Part shown: one piece after another, positions 52,058 to 61,119 of the stretch | Layout: every line of letters starts with the position of its first letter | Position numbering within the stretch: position 1 is the first letter of the stretch | Made by a program: the position numbers and the translations under genes | The notes under the pieces: model-generated | What the model saw: the letters and a program-made list of their open reading frames with translations, nothing else | Database searches by the model: none | What the model was told of the DNA's origin: nothing | Assembly: GCA_035695105.1 (NCBI GenBank) | Contig: DASSEV010000015.1 | Location: 1-64,000, forward strand | Reading direction: 5' to 3' | Length of the DNA: 64,000 nt | Origin: JAICYJ01 sp035695105 | Lineage (GTDB): Bacteria > Actinomycetota > Thermoleophilia > Gaiellales > JAICJC01

Positions 52058-53157
52058 GCGCCATCACCGCCATCCGCGCCTACCGCCACCGGCAGCCGTT
52101 CGTGGGAGGTTCGTACGGCACGTCCGGCGGAACGGCTGACGGCTTCGATGCGATGGTCGTCGCGGTCGACACCGCCTCGGGAGTAACCGGCTGGGGCGAG
52201 ATGGCGCCGCTCGGCTCGTTCTACTCGGAGGCGTTCGCAGCCGGTGCGCGCGCCGGCGTGGCGGAGCTCGCGCCGCAGCTGCTCGGGCAGGACGCCGCGC
52301 AGCCACGTGCCCTGGCAGAACGCATGGGCCGGCTGCTGCGCGGCCATCCCTACGTGCGCTCTGCGCTGGACATGGCCTGCTGGGACGCCGCGGCGCGGGA
52401 GCACGATCAGCCGCTGTGCGAGGCGCTCGGCGGCCGCTTCGGGGACGCCGTGGAGCTCTACCGCTCGGTCCCGCCGATGCCGCCGGCCGACGCCGCCGCG
52501 CTCGCGACGCGCCTCGCCGGATCGGGGTACCGGCGGCTGCAGGTGAAGGTGGGCGGCGACCCCGCCCTGGACGCCGACCGCCTGCGGGCCGTGCGCGATG
52601 CCGTGGGTCCCGACGTGCTCCTGGTGGCCGATGCCAACGGCGGCTGGACAACGGCCGCCGCGATCCGGTTCTGTGGCATGGCCCGCGATGTCGACCACTC
52701 GTTGGAGCAGCCGTGCGCGACCCTCGCGGAGTGCGCCGTCGTACGCCGCCGGTGTCGGGTGCCGATGCTGCTGGACGAGTCGATCGTGATCCTTCAGGAC
52801 GTGCTCGCCGTGCGGGCGGACGGCAGCGCGGACGGCATCACCATCAAGCTCTCGCGCGTCGGCGGGATCACCCCCGCCGCCCTCCTGCGCGACGTGGCCA
52901 ACGATGCAGGTCTTGTTGTCACGGTAGAAGACACAGGGGGCGCGTCGATCGACACCGCGGCGATGGTGCACGTGTCGCTGTCCACGCCCGAGCGCGTGCG
53001 CGGTGCGACGGTCGACTTCAACGCGTGGGTGACCGCCGACAACGCGACCGGCATGCCGGCTCCCGACGGCGGGCGGCTGGCCGCGCCGGCCGGCCCCGGA
53101 CTCGGCGTTGAGGTGCGGGACGAGGTGCTGGGCGACCCGTTCGTCGACGCGAGATGA
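52054..53157 (+). CDS. Enolase-superfamily epimerase (MLE subgroup, HpbD-like)
   Basis: 367 aa from TTG 52054 (TTGA overlap). KxK lies in LQVKVGG (~163-168), metal ligands in VADANGG (~190), LEQPC (~217) and LLDES (~239), and the second base in IKLSRVGG (~266). This is the muconate-lactonising pattern with lysines on both faces, suited to 1,1-proton transfer. In other bacteria such enzymes beside mttB-like genes are betaine 2-epimerases (HpbD, hydroxyproline or proline betaine). That substrate is inferred. Confidence 0.82.
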   Translation: MSAITAIRAYRHRQPFVGGSYGTSGGTADGFDAMVVAVDTASGVTGWGEMAPLGSFYSEAFAAGARAGVAELAPQLLGQDAAQPRALAERMGRLLRGHPYVRSALDMACWDAAAREHDQPLCEALGGRFGDAVELYRSVPPMPPADAAALATRLAGSGYRRLQVKVGGDPALDADRLRAVRDAVGPDVLLVADANGGWTTAAAIRFCGMARDVDHSLEQPCATLAECAVVRRRCRVPMLLDESIVILQDVLAVRADGSADGITIKLSRVGGITPAALLRDVANDAGLVVTVEDTGGASIDTAAMVHVSLSTPERVRGATVDFNAWVTADNATGMPAPDGGRLAAPAGPGLGVEVRDEVLGDPFVDAR

Positions 53158-54665
53158 CCGCCATGGATGATGATCAGGCGATGCAGACGGCCCTCGAGCT
53201 GGACGACCATCTGCGGATCGAGGACGTCGTGGAGGTCGCCCGCGGCCGGCGGCGCGTGACGCTGGCGGAACCGGCGGCGGGCCGGATCCGGCGCGGCCGT
53301 GAGGTGACCGAGGCGCTGCTTCACCGCGGCGAGCGCGTGTACGGGCTGACCACCGGCGTCGGCGCGCTGAAGCGGGTGTCCGTCGGAGAGGCGGAGCAGG
53401 AGGAGTTCAACCGGCTGCTGGTGCTGTCGCATCGCACCGGCACCGGGCCGGCGGTGGACGAGGATGTCGTGCGGGCGGCGATGCTCGCCCAGGCCGCCGG
53501 CTTCGCGCGCGGCCGCGGGGGCGTGCGAGTCGAGCTGGTGCAGCTGCTGCTGGACGCGCTCAACGCCGGGTTCGCGCCGCGGGTGCGGACGACCGGGTCG
53601 CTCGGGCAGTCGGATCTCGGGCCGCTCGCGGATATCGGGTCGGCCCTGGCCGGAGACGACCTGCATGCCGCGGCGCTGCGGGAGGCGGGCCTGGAGCCGT
53701 GGCGGCCGGCCGACAAGGAGGCGCTCGCGTTCGTGAACTCGAACGCGTTCACGCTGGGCTGGACGGCGCTGGCGCTCGGCGACGTCGCGGCGCTGCTCGA
53801 CCGGTTCGACGAGTCGGCGGCCCTGACCTTCGAGGGCATGCTCGGCAACGTCGAGGCGCTCGACCCGGCCGTCGCCGACGCGCGCCCGGTGCCGGGCGTC
53901 GCCGAGGCGATCAACCGGATGCGGTCGCTGCTCGCGGGTGGCCGGCTGATCGAGGGTGGGATGCACCGCCATCTGCAGGATCCGCTGACGATGCGGGTCG
54001 TGCCGCAGACCCACTCGGCCGCGCGCGTGGCCCTGGAGCACAGCAGCGCCATCGTCGAGGCCGAGCTCGTCTCCTCGCATGACAACCCCTCGATCGCGCC
54101 GGACGGGCGGGCGCTGTCGAATGGGAACTTCGACTCGGTCCCCTACGGGGTCACGGTCGACTACCTGCGCCTGGCGCTCGCCCACGTGGTGACCGCGTCC
54201 TGCGAGCGGGCGAACAAGCTCGTCTACTCGGCGTTCAGCGGGCTGCCCACCGGGCTGCGCGACGACGACACGACCAGCCAGGACGGGCTTGGCATCGTGG
54301 TCTACGGTGCGACCGCAGCTGCGGCGGAAGTGCGGCTGCTGGCACAGCCGGCAACCCTCGAGCTGCCCACGAGCAGCGTGGCCGAGGGCATCGAGGACCG
54401 GGTGATCCCAACGACGATCTCAGCGCGGCGGCTGGCGGAGATGACCCGGCTGGCGCGCTACGTGGCGGCGGTTGAGCTGTACCTGGCGGCGCAGGCGGTC
54501 GACCTGCGCGAGCGGTCGTCGGAACTCGGACAGGGCACCCGGCGCGTGTACGACCGGGTCCGCGAGCACGCCCCGCGCTGGCGGGCGGGGTCGTTGCCGC
54601 TGGCCGACCTGAGCCCGCTCGAGCAGGCGATGTCGGACAGCTCCTGGGAGGCGCCGGCGGGCTGA
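53154..54665 (+). CDS. Aromatic amino acid lyase homologue lacking the MIO triad
   Basis: 503 aa with the histidine/phenylalanine ammonia-lyase fold: YGLTTGVG near residue 63, NSNAFTLGWTA, SSHDNPSIAPDG and a helical C-terminal bundle. At the cofactor site (about 149-156) the usual GSVGASGDL is GSLGQSDL, so the Ala-Ser-Gly that cyclises to MIO is gone. It may not be an ammonia lyase; perhaps a binding protein or a lyase with another mechanism. ATGA coupling to the epimerase. Confidence 0.83.
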   Translation: MTAMDDDQAMQTALELDDHLRIEDVVEVARGRRRVTLAEPAAGRIRRGREVTEALLHRGERVYGLTTGVGALKRVSVGEAEQEEFNRLLVLSHRTGTGPAVDEDVVRAAMLAQAAGFARGRGGVRVELVQLLLDALNAGFAPRVRTTGSLGQSDLGPLADIGSALAGDDLHAAALREAGLEPWRPADKEALAFVNSNAFTLGWTALALGDVAALLDRFDESAALTFEGMLGNVEALDPAVADARPVPGVAEAINRMRSLLAGGRLIEGGMHRHLQDPLTMRVVPQTHSAARVALEHSSAIVEAELVSSHDNPSIAPDGRALSNGNFDSVPYGVTVDYLRLALAHVVTASCERANKLVYSAFSGLPTGLRDDDTTSQDGLGIVVYGATAAAAEVRLLAQPATLELPTSSVAEGIEDRVIPTTISARRLAEMTRLARYVAAVELYLAAQAVDLRERSSELGQGTRRVYDRVREHAPRWRAGSLPLADLSPLEQAMSDSSWEAPAG

Positions 54666-54666
54666 G

Positions 54667-55599
54667 CTACGCCCTGGTGACGGCGTCCGCGCCGCCGAGC
54701 GCCACCTTGGCCCGTGCGGTGACCAGGTGGTACAGCACGAGCAGCTGCACGATCGCCAGGGAGTCGCTGCGGTGCAGGTCGGTGCCGACCGTGAACTCGC
54801 CGAGCCGCTCGGAGCGCAGATGGCTCGCGAAGTGCATGTGCTCCCAGATCCGCTCCTCCAGCTCGAGCGCCACCGCGGGCTCGAGCCGCCCCGGCACCCG
54901 CAGGTCCTGCTCGCCGTCCACCCCCACCAGCGACAGTGCATGCTCCGGGTCGTCGCCGACCACGTCGGACAGGTCTGGGTGCGGCAGCCCCGGGCGCAGC
55001 AGCAGGTGCGCATCGAGGTGCGTGCCGTCCTGGTCATCCATGCCCGGCGGCGGGGCGAAGCGGACCACCATGTCGGCGTGATGGCGCTGCGGCCGGATGT
55101 ACCGGTCGGAGTCCGCCTCCCGGCGGTCCAGCTCCTCCAGCACCTGCGTGGTCGTGTACCCGCGGCGCGAGCAGTCGCGCACCACCTTCCAGCGGCGGCG
55201 CATGTTCTCCGGCGGATCGAGGAAGACGCGGATGTCGAAGCACGAGCGCAGCTCCTCGGTGTGGTAGCCGAGCAGCCCCTCCACGATCAGGAACCGGCCC
55301 GGCTCGAGCCGCACCGGCGGGCCGAAGCTGCCGTCGGCGTGGCGGTACACCGGCTTCAGCACCGGATCGCCGCGCCGGAGCAGCGCCAGATGCTGCGCCA
55401 TGATGTCCATGTGGTTGCAGCCGGGGTCGAGCGGGGTGATGGCGAGGCCGGCGCGCTGCGACCGGTCGAAGCGGTGGTAGTCGTCCAGGCACATCAGCGA
55501 CACCTGATCCTGGCCCAGCAGCCGCACCAGGCCGCGGGTAAGCGTCGTCTTGCCGCTGGCGGAGTCGCCGACGATGCCGAGAATGACCGGTCGCGCCAT
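54667..55599 (-). CDS. Phosphoribulokinase/uridine-kinase family protein
   Basis: 310 aa. It has P-loop GDSASGKTTLTRGL, CLDDYHRFDRSQRAG with the Asp and Tyr typical of phosphoribulokinase, PVYRH and LIVEGLLGYH. The length and YDRSQRA-type loop suggest a PRK (ribulose-5-phosphate to bisphosphate). No RuBisCO genes lie in the window, so a nucleoside kinase or another phosphate acceptor is possible. Divergent from a LysR gene, as PRK often is. Confidence 0.85.
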   Translation of the reverse strand: MARPVILGIVGDSASGKTTLTRGLVRLLGQDQVSLMCLDDYHRFDRSQRAGLAITPLDPGCNHMDIMAQHLALLRRGDPVLKPVYRHADGSFGPPVRLEPGRFLIVEGLLGYHTEELRSCFDIRVFLDPPENMRRRWKVVRDCSRRGYTTTQVLEELDRREADSDRYIRPQRHHADMVVRFAPPPGMDDQDGTHLDAHLLLRPGLPHPDLSDVVGDDPEHALSLVGVDGEQDLRVPGRLEPAVALELEERIWEHMHFASHLRSERLGEFTVGTDLHRSDSLAIVQLLVLYHLVTARAKVALGGADAVTRA

Positions 55600-55605
55600 C
55601 TGCGG

Positions 55606-55666
55606 ACTCTACCGGCGGCGCCGAAGCCGAAGAGCGACATGAATCCCCGAAGCCGACTGATAACCT
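55606..55666. promoter_or_regulatory. Divergent promoter of PRK-like and LysR genes
   Basis: Minus TAGAGT (55611-55606) 6 nt before ATG 55599; plus TAACCT (55661-55666) 8 nt before ATG 55675. Both are leaderless-type. The 75-bp region is where a LysR regulator would bind. I see no strong palindrome. Confidence 0.4.
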
Positions 55667-55674
55667 CGCGCTTG

Positions 55675-56553
55675 ATGACGTTCGGCCAGCTCGCCACGTT
55701 TCTCGCCGTCGCCCGCGCGGGCTCCGTCCGCGGCGCCGCCGCGGCACTGGTGGTGACCGAGCCCGCCGTCTCGGCCGCCGTGTCGGCGCTCCAGCGCGAC
55801 CTGGGAGTCGAGCTCGTGACCCGCCAGGGCCGGGGCATCGTGCTCACGCCGGCCGGTGAGACGCTGGCACGGTACGCGGCGGAGCTGATCGGCCTGCGCG
55901 ACCAGGCGCTGCGCGAGATCCGTGGCGCGCGGATGCTGCGCCTGGCCGCGGTGACGACCGCGGCCGAGCACGTCGTCCCGCCGCTGCTGAAGGCCTTTCG
56001 CGAGGAGGCTCCACAGGTCGAGGTCTCGCTCGAGGTCGGCAACCGCCGGCAGGTGTTCGACCTTCTCGCCCGGCGCCAGGTGGACGTGGCCGTGGGCGGC
56101 CGGCCGCCGTCGGGGGCCGGCATCACGGGCGTCCCCTTCCTCGACTACCGCCTGGTCGTCGTGGCGGCGGCAGACCACCCGGTGGCCGATCCGGCTGACG
56201 AGACCTGGCTGCTCCGCGAGCGCGGATCCGGCACGCGGGCGACGGCCGAGGCGTTTCTCGAGGAGGCGGGCATCGTCCCGCGGTCGACGATGACGCTCGG
56301 CTCGAACGGTGCGGTGAAGCAGGCGGCCGCCGTCGGCCTCGGCATCACGCTGCTGTCCACGCATACGGCGGGCGCGGAGCTCGCATCGGGCACGCTCGTG
56401 CGCGTGCCGGTTCCCGGGGCGCCGCTGCGCCGCTCGTGGTTCGTGCTCCAGCGGGAGGGCGGGCCCGAGCTGCCGGAGGTCGCGATGTTCCGGGCGTTCT
56501 GCAGGTCGCGAGAGGCGAAGGCGGCGGTGCTGGCCGCGGTGCGGAAGACCTAG
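55675..56553 (+). CDS. LysR-family regulator (CbbR-like placement)
   Basis: 292 aa. An N-terminal winged helix (TFLAVARAGSVRGAAAALVVTEPAVSAAVSAL) and an effector domain (GSNGAVKQAAAVGLGITLLS) are visible. Its position divergent from a PRK-like gene is that of CbbR, the activator of Calvin-cycle genes; assignment rests on position. The TAG stop is the first triplet of repeat copy 3. Confidence 0.88.
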   Translation: MTFGQLATFLAVARAGSVRGAAAALVVTEPAVSAAVSALQRDLGVELVTRQGRGIVLTPAGETLARYAAELIGLRDQALREIRGARMLRLAAVTTAAEHVVPPLLKAFREEAPQVEVSLEVGNRRQVFDLLARRQVDVAVGGRPPSGAGITGVPFLDYRLVVVAAADHPVADPADETWLLRERGSGTRATAEAFLEEAGIVPRSTMTLGSNGAVKQAAAVGLGITLLSTHTAGAELASGTLVRVPVPGAPLRRSWFVLQREGGPELPEVAMFRAFCRSREAKAAVLAAVRKT

Positions 56554-56802
56554 ATGATTGATTCCACGACCCCGCACGTCTGATCGTCTGACTGCGGGTG
56601 GTTGCCGACCGTGCAGGGCTGCGGTCGCTAGGACGTCCCCTCCCGATCTGCGTGATCGCAGATCGGTCGTGACCGGCGCAAGGCCTGCGGGGCTTGCACC
56701 TTGCTGCGTCCTCGGTCGGGCCGATATTCCCGGTATCGGCCCTCCCTCGATCCTTGCGCCGCTCGCCTACCGAGCCCACGGCGCCATGGAATCAATCATC
56801 TA
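56551..56802. repeat. Multi-hairpin inverted-repeat element, copy 3 (inverted)
   Basis: Ends 56551-56568 and 56785-56802 match 17/18 as an inverted repeat. Opposite orientation to copies 1, 2 and 4. Stem C CCGATCTGCG/CGCAGATCGG at 56643-56666, stem B at 56675-56700 and stem A at 56718-56742. Both terminal triplets serve as TAG stop codons of the two convergent genes (LysR and EamA). Flanks are CTAG on both sides. Confidence 0.87.
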
Positions 56803-57750
56803 GTCGGCCACGGCGCTCACCGGCTCCGCCGCCTCGGCGCGCTGCCGCGGCGTGCCGGTCGAGCGGTCGGTGACCGCCACCGCGACGGCCACGATGATGA
56901 CGGCCGTGGCCAGCACGGTGACGCCGCCAACGTCCTCGCTCGCCACCGCCCATCCGAGCAGCACGGCGACGGCCGGGTTGACGAACGCGTAGGTCGCCAC
57001 GCGCGTCGGTGCGACGTGGTCGAGCAGCCACATGTAGGCGGCGAAGGTGACCACCGTGCCCATCACCACCAGGTAGAGCAGCCCGCCCAGCGACCGCGCG
57101 CTCACCTGCGAGGGGTGCAGGTCGGCGGCCTGGCCGGACACGATCGAGAGCACCGTGAGCAGCACGCCGCCGGCCAGGAGCGGCGCCGCAGCCGCCGTCA
57201 GCGGCGCGGCCGGCACGGGCAGCCGGCGGCTCGCGATCGTGCCCGCAGCCCAGGAGAAGGCGGTGAACAGCAGCAGCCCGGCGTCCGTCGCCGACAGGCC
57301 GCCGCCCGATCCCTCCCGCGCGACCAGCAGCGCGACGCCGGCGAACGCGGCGATCAGCGCCAGCGCGGTGCGCAGCGACGGCCGGCCGGATCCCAGCACC
57401 CCCCAGGCCAGGAGCGGGACGAACAGCGGGATGGTGGCGAGGCAGAGCGCGGCGATGCCCGATGGCACGTGCTGCTCCTCGCGCGCCAGCAGCCCGTGGC
57501 AGCAGACGAAGAACAGCGACCCGACCACCGCCGCACCGAGCCACTGCTCGCGGGCCGGCCAGGCAGCGGACGGCTCGCGCAGGCGTGCGATCAGGAGCAG
57601 AATCGCGCCGCCCATCAGGCAGCGGAGCGCCATCATCGGAAACGGCGGGATCGTCTCGACGGCCCACCGGATGGCAAGGAACGTCGAGCCCCACACGAGG
57701 TAGATCGCGGCGAACGACGCGACCACCCGGGGCATGGCCGGCTGCGTCAT
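56800..57750 (-). CDS. EamA/DMT-family transporter
   Basis: 316 aa with ten hydrophobic segments in two EamA halves (VWGSTFLAIRWAVETIPPF, then ALCLATIPLFVPLLAWGVLG, and later PLTAAAAPLLAGGVLL). Probably an exporter of a metabolite. The last ~25 residues are soluble. TAGCGT lies 6 nt before the ATG. Its stop TAG is the right terminal triplet of repeat copy 3. Confidence 0.88.
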   Translation of the reverse strand: MTQPAMPRVVASFAAIYLVWGSTFLAIRWAVETIPPFPMMALRCLMGGAILLLIARLREPSAAWPAREQWLGAAVVGSLFFVCCHGLLAREEQHVPSGIAALCLATIPLFVPLLAWGVLGSGRPSLRTALALIAAFAGVALLVAREGSGGGLSATDAGLLLFTAFSWAAGTIASRRLPVPAAPLTAAAAPLLAGGVLLTVLSIVSGQAADLHPSQVSARSLGGLLYLVVMGTVVTFAAYMWLLDHVAPTRVATYAFVNPAVAVLLGWAVASEDVGGVTVLATAVIIVAVAVAVTDRSTGTPRQRAEAAEPVSAVAD

Positions 57751-57756
57751 CTCCGT

Positions 57757-57762
57757 ACGCTA
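57757..57762 (-). promoter_or_regulatory. Candidate -10 of the EamA gene
   Basis: TAGCGT on the minus strand, 6 nt before ATG 57750. Confidence 0.35.
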
Positions 57763-57809
57763 GATGATCGCCCTTCGCCGACCGGGGCGCTCCACCACCC
57801 CTGCGCCGG

Positions 57810-58427
57810 CTAGCCCGCGCGGGCTGCCAGGCGGCGCACCGCCAGCAGGTCGGCCTCGGAGATCTTTGTGATCCGCGCGCCCACCGTCGTGCGCCCGTAG
57901 CTGCCCCCGAAGACCTTCACCGCTTTCGCCTCCAGGCGCACGCGGCGGCCCTCCAGCTCCGTCGTCAGCGCAAACTCGTCCCCCGCCTCGACCGCGAGCT
58001 CCGTCGACAGCTGCAGCCCCGTCTCGGAGATGTCCTCCACCCGCACGTCGTACTCGTTTCCCTCGACGGCGTTGGCGCAGAAGATCGCCGTCAGCACGCC
58101 CGGCACCCGCAGCTCGGCGCGGGCGGCCTGGCGGCCGGCGCCGTCCTGCTCGATCGACAGCAGCTGCAGCACCCCGATTGCCTGCTCGAAGGTGTGGTAC
58201 TCCGCCTCGGTCAGCTCGAACTCGGCTCGCCACGGAGTGTTCGCGACCGCGAACCGCAGCGTCAGCCGGTCGATCCCCGCCATCTGCAGGCGCGGCAGGT
58301 ACACGCGCAGCACCTCACCGTCCAGCTGGAAGGGATCGCACGGGATCTGGGCGCCGTCCTGCGAGACGGCCGGCACGGCACGGCGGCCACGGAGCGATGC
58401 AAGCGCCTGCGACGCCTGTGCGTCCAC
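57810..58427 (-). CDS. PilZ-domain c-di-GMP-binding protein
   Basis: 205 aa from GTG 58427, directly after the pruA stop. The N-terminal YcgR-like region is followed by the PilZ motif: RQAAR (RxxxR, about residues 99-103), then DISETG (D/NxSxxG). This is the usual c-di-GMP receptor pattern. With the GGDEF proteins at 17.9-19.9 kb it shows that the organism uses c-di-GMP. Target unknown. Confidence 0.82.
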   Translation of the reverse strand: MDAQASQALASLRGRRAVPAVSQDGAQIPCDPFQLDGEVLRVYLPRLQMAGIDRLTLRFAVANTPWRAEFELTEAEYHTFEQAIGVLQLLSIEQDGAGRQAARAELRVPGVLTAIFCANAVEGNEYDVRVEDISETGLQLSTELAVEAGDEFALTTELEGRRVRLEAKAVKVFGGSYGRTTVGARITKISEADLLAVRRLAARAG

Positions 58428-60059
<1,632 letters not shown>

Positions 60060-60066
60060 GCCGCCT

Positions 60067-60072
60067 AGCCTA
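60067..60072 (-). promoter_or_regulatory. Candidate -10 of pruA
   Basis: TAGGCT on the minus strand, 7 nt before ATG 60059, in the 19-bp gap after the zinc-ribbon gene. Confidence 0.35.
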
Positions 60073-60078
60073 CCCGCC

Positions 60079-60441
60079 TCAGGGAGTCGAATGGGTGGAG
60101 AACACCGCGATGGTGGTGATGAAGAAGAGGATCCCGATGACGAACACCGCGATCCCGACCCAACCCAGCACGATGCCGGCGGTCGCGAGCCCGGACCCGC
60201 TCTCGCCGCGCTCCTCGATCTCCCGGCGCGCCTGATACCCGAAGACCAGCGCCAGGATGGACAGCACGAGGGGCAGCAGCACCAGCCCGCCGATCCCGCA
60301 GACCAGCGACGCCACGGCCTTGCCGTTGGTCGGCCCGGTTCCCGGAGCCCGCACGGCGCCGGGCGCCGGAGCGCCGCAGTTCGCACAGAACGACGCGCCC
60401 TCGGCCAGCGGCGCGCCGCAGTTCGCGCAGTAGCGGGTCAC
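60079..60441 (-). CDS. Zinc-ribbon plus two-TM (DUF4190-like) membrane protein
   Basis: 120 aa from GTG 60441. It has an N-terminal zinc ribbon (CANCGAPLAEGASFCANCG), a Pro/Gly linker, then two hydrophobic segments (SLVCGIGGLVLLPLVLSILALV and GIVLGWVGIAVFVIGILFF). This is the DUF4190 layout, often a cell-envelope protein of unknown role. GTGA overlap with the CBS gene upstream. Confidence 0.82.
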   Translation of the reverse strand: MTRYCANCGAPLAEGASFCANCGAPAPGAVRAPGTGPTNGKAVASLVCGIGGLVLLPLVLSILALVFGYQARREIEERGESGSGLATAGIVLGWVGIAVFVIGILFFITTIAVFSTHSTP

Positions 60442-60845
60442 ACGCCCTTGGGCGACTCGTTCGGCAGCGTCAGCAGGTCGCGGATCGAGACGATGCCGAC
60501 CAGCTTGCCCCCGTCGCACACCGGCACGTGCCGGAACCCGCCGTGGATCATCATCATCGCCGCCTCGCCGTTGGTGGCGTCCGGGCCGACGGTGATCGGG
60601 TCACGCGTCATCCACTGGTCGACCGTGCCTTCGATCGTGCCGCGGCCGACAGCGCGGAGCACGTCGCGCTCCGTCAGGATCCCGACCAGCGCCTCGTGCT
60701 CGGTGACCAGGATCGCCCCCACCCGCCGGTCCGCCATCCGGTGCGCGGCCTCCTGCAGCGTCTCGCCGGGACCGATCGTGAGCAGCCGGGTCGCCATCGT
60801 GGCGGAGACATGCTCTTCGCGCGGCCGCTGATACGTCATGCCCAT
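60438..60845 (-). CDS. Two-CBS-domain protein
   Basis: 135 aa made of a CBS pair: ATRLLTIGPGETLQEAAHRMADRRVGAILV with VGILTERDVLRA, then MTRDPITVGPDATNGEAAMMM with VGIVSIRDLL. Such stand-alone CBS proteins bind adenine nucleotides and signal energy state. GGAGG lies 5 nt before ATG 60845. Followed by the coupled zinc-ribbon gene. Divergent from the siroheme synthase gene across repeat copy 4. Confidence 0.87.
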   Translation of the reverse strand: MGMTYQRPREEHVSATMATRLLTIGPGETLQEAAHRMADRRVGAILVTEHEALVGILTERDVLRAVGRGTIEGTVDQWMTRDPITVGPDATNGEAAMMMIHGGFRHVPVCDGGKLVGIVSIRDLLTLPNESPKGV

Positions 60846-60868
60846 CGGAACCTCCGGTCGGGTGGGCG

Positions 60869-60874
60869 AGTCTA
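60869..60874 (-). promoter_or_regulatory. Candidate -10 of the CBS operon
   Basis: TAGACT on the minus strand, with a 23-nt leader containing GGAGG before ATG 60845. Confidence 0.35.
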
Positions 60875-60899
60875 CCGCATGCCCCGTGGCCGCACGGCC

Positions 60900-61101
60900 T
60901 AGATGATTGATCGATATCTCCGTGAAGTCCTGGACGGCGAGAACCGAGCCTGGCAAGGACGCAGGGAGCGTCAATATCGGGAATATTGGCGCGACCGAGG
61001 ACGCCGCGAGGCGACGGTTCGCAGCCGTAGCCACCCCCACCGCCTCCAACCCCTACCTCTCGCAGCGGCCAGGCTCGCGAGAGATATCGATCAATCATCT
61101 G
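60900..61101. repeat. Multi-hairpin inverted-repeat element, copy 4 (diverged)
   Basis: Shorter copy. Ends carry ATGATTGATCGATATCTC at 60903-60920 and its exact complement at 61081-61098. Stem A is kept with changed pairs: GCGTCAATAT/ATATTGGCGC around CGGGA (60968-60992), followed by the shared GACCGAGGACGCCGC. Stems B and C are missing. Left flank CTAG, right flank CTGC. It lies between divergent genes, so a terminator role does not explain this copy. Confidence 0.8.
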
Positions 61102-61107
61102 CCTCGC

Positions 61108-61113
61108 TACGAT
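61108..61113 (+). promoter_or_regulatory. Candidate -10 of the siroheme synthase gene
   Basis: TACGAT, 6 nt before ATG 61120 and just outside the right end of repeat copy 4. It favours the 61120 start over ATG 61201. Confidence 0.4.
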
Positions 61114-61119
61114 GCGGGC

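Noticed and set aside
57760..57770. CTAGATGATCG resembling the end of the multi-hairpin element
   Set aside because: No second end, stems or core are found nearby; the match is 10 of 11 bases and is explained by the EamA -10.
60907..61119. In-frame extension of the siroheme synthase gene through repeat copy 4
   Set aside because: It would translate the inverted repeat and hairpins, has no family similarity, and a -10 lies just before ATG 61120.
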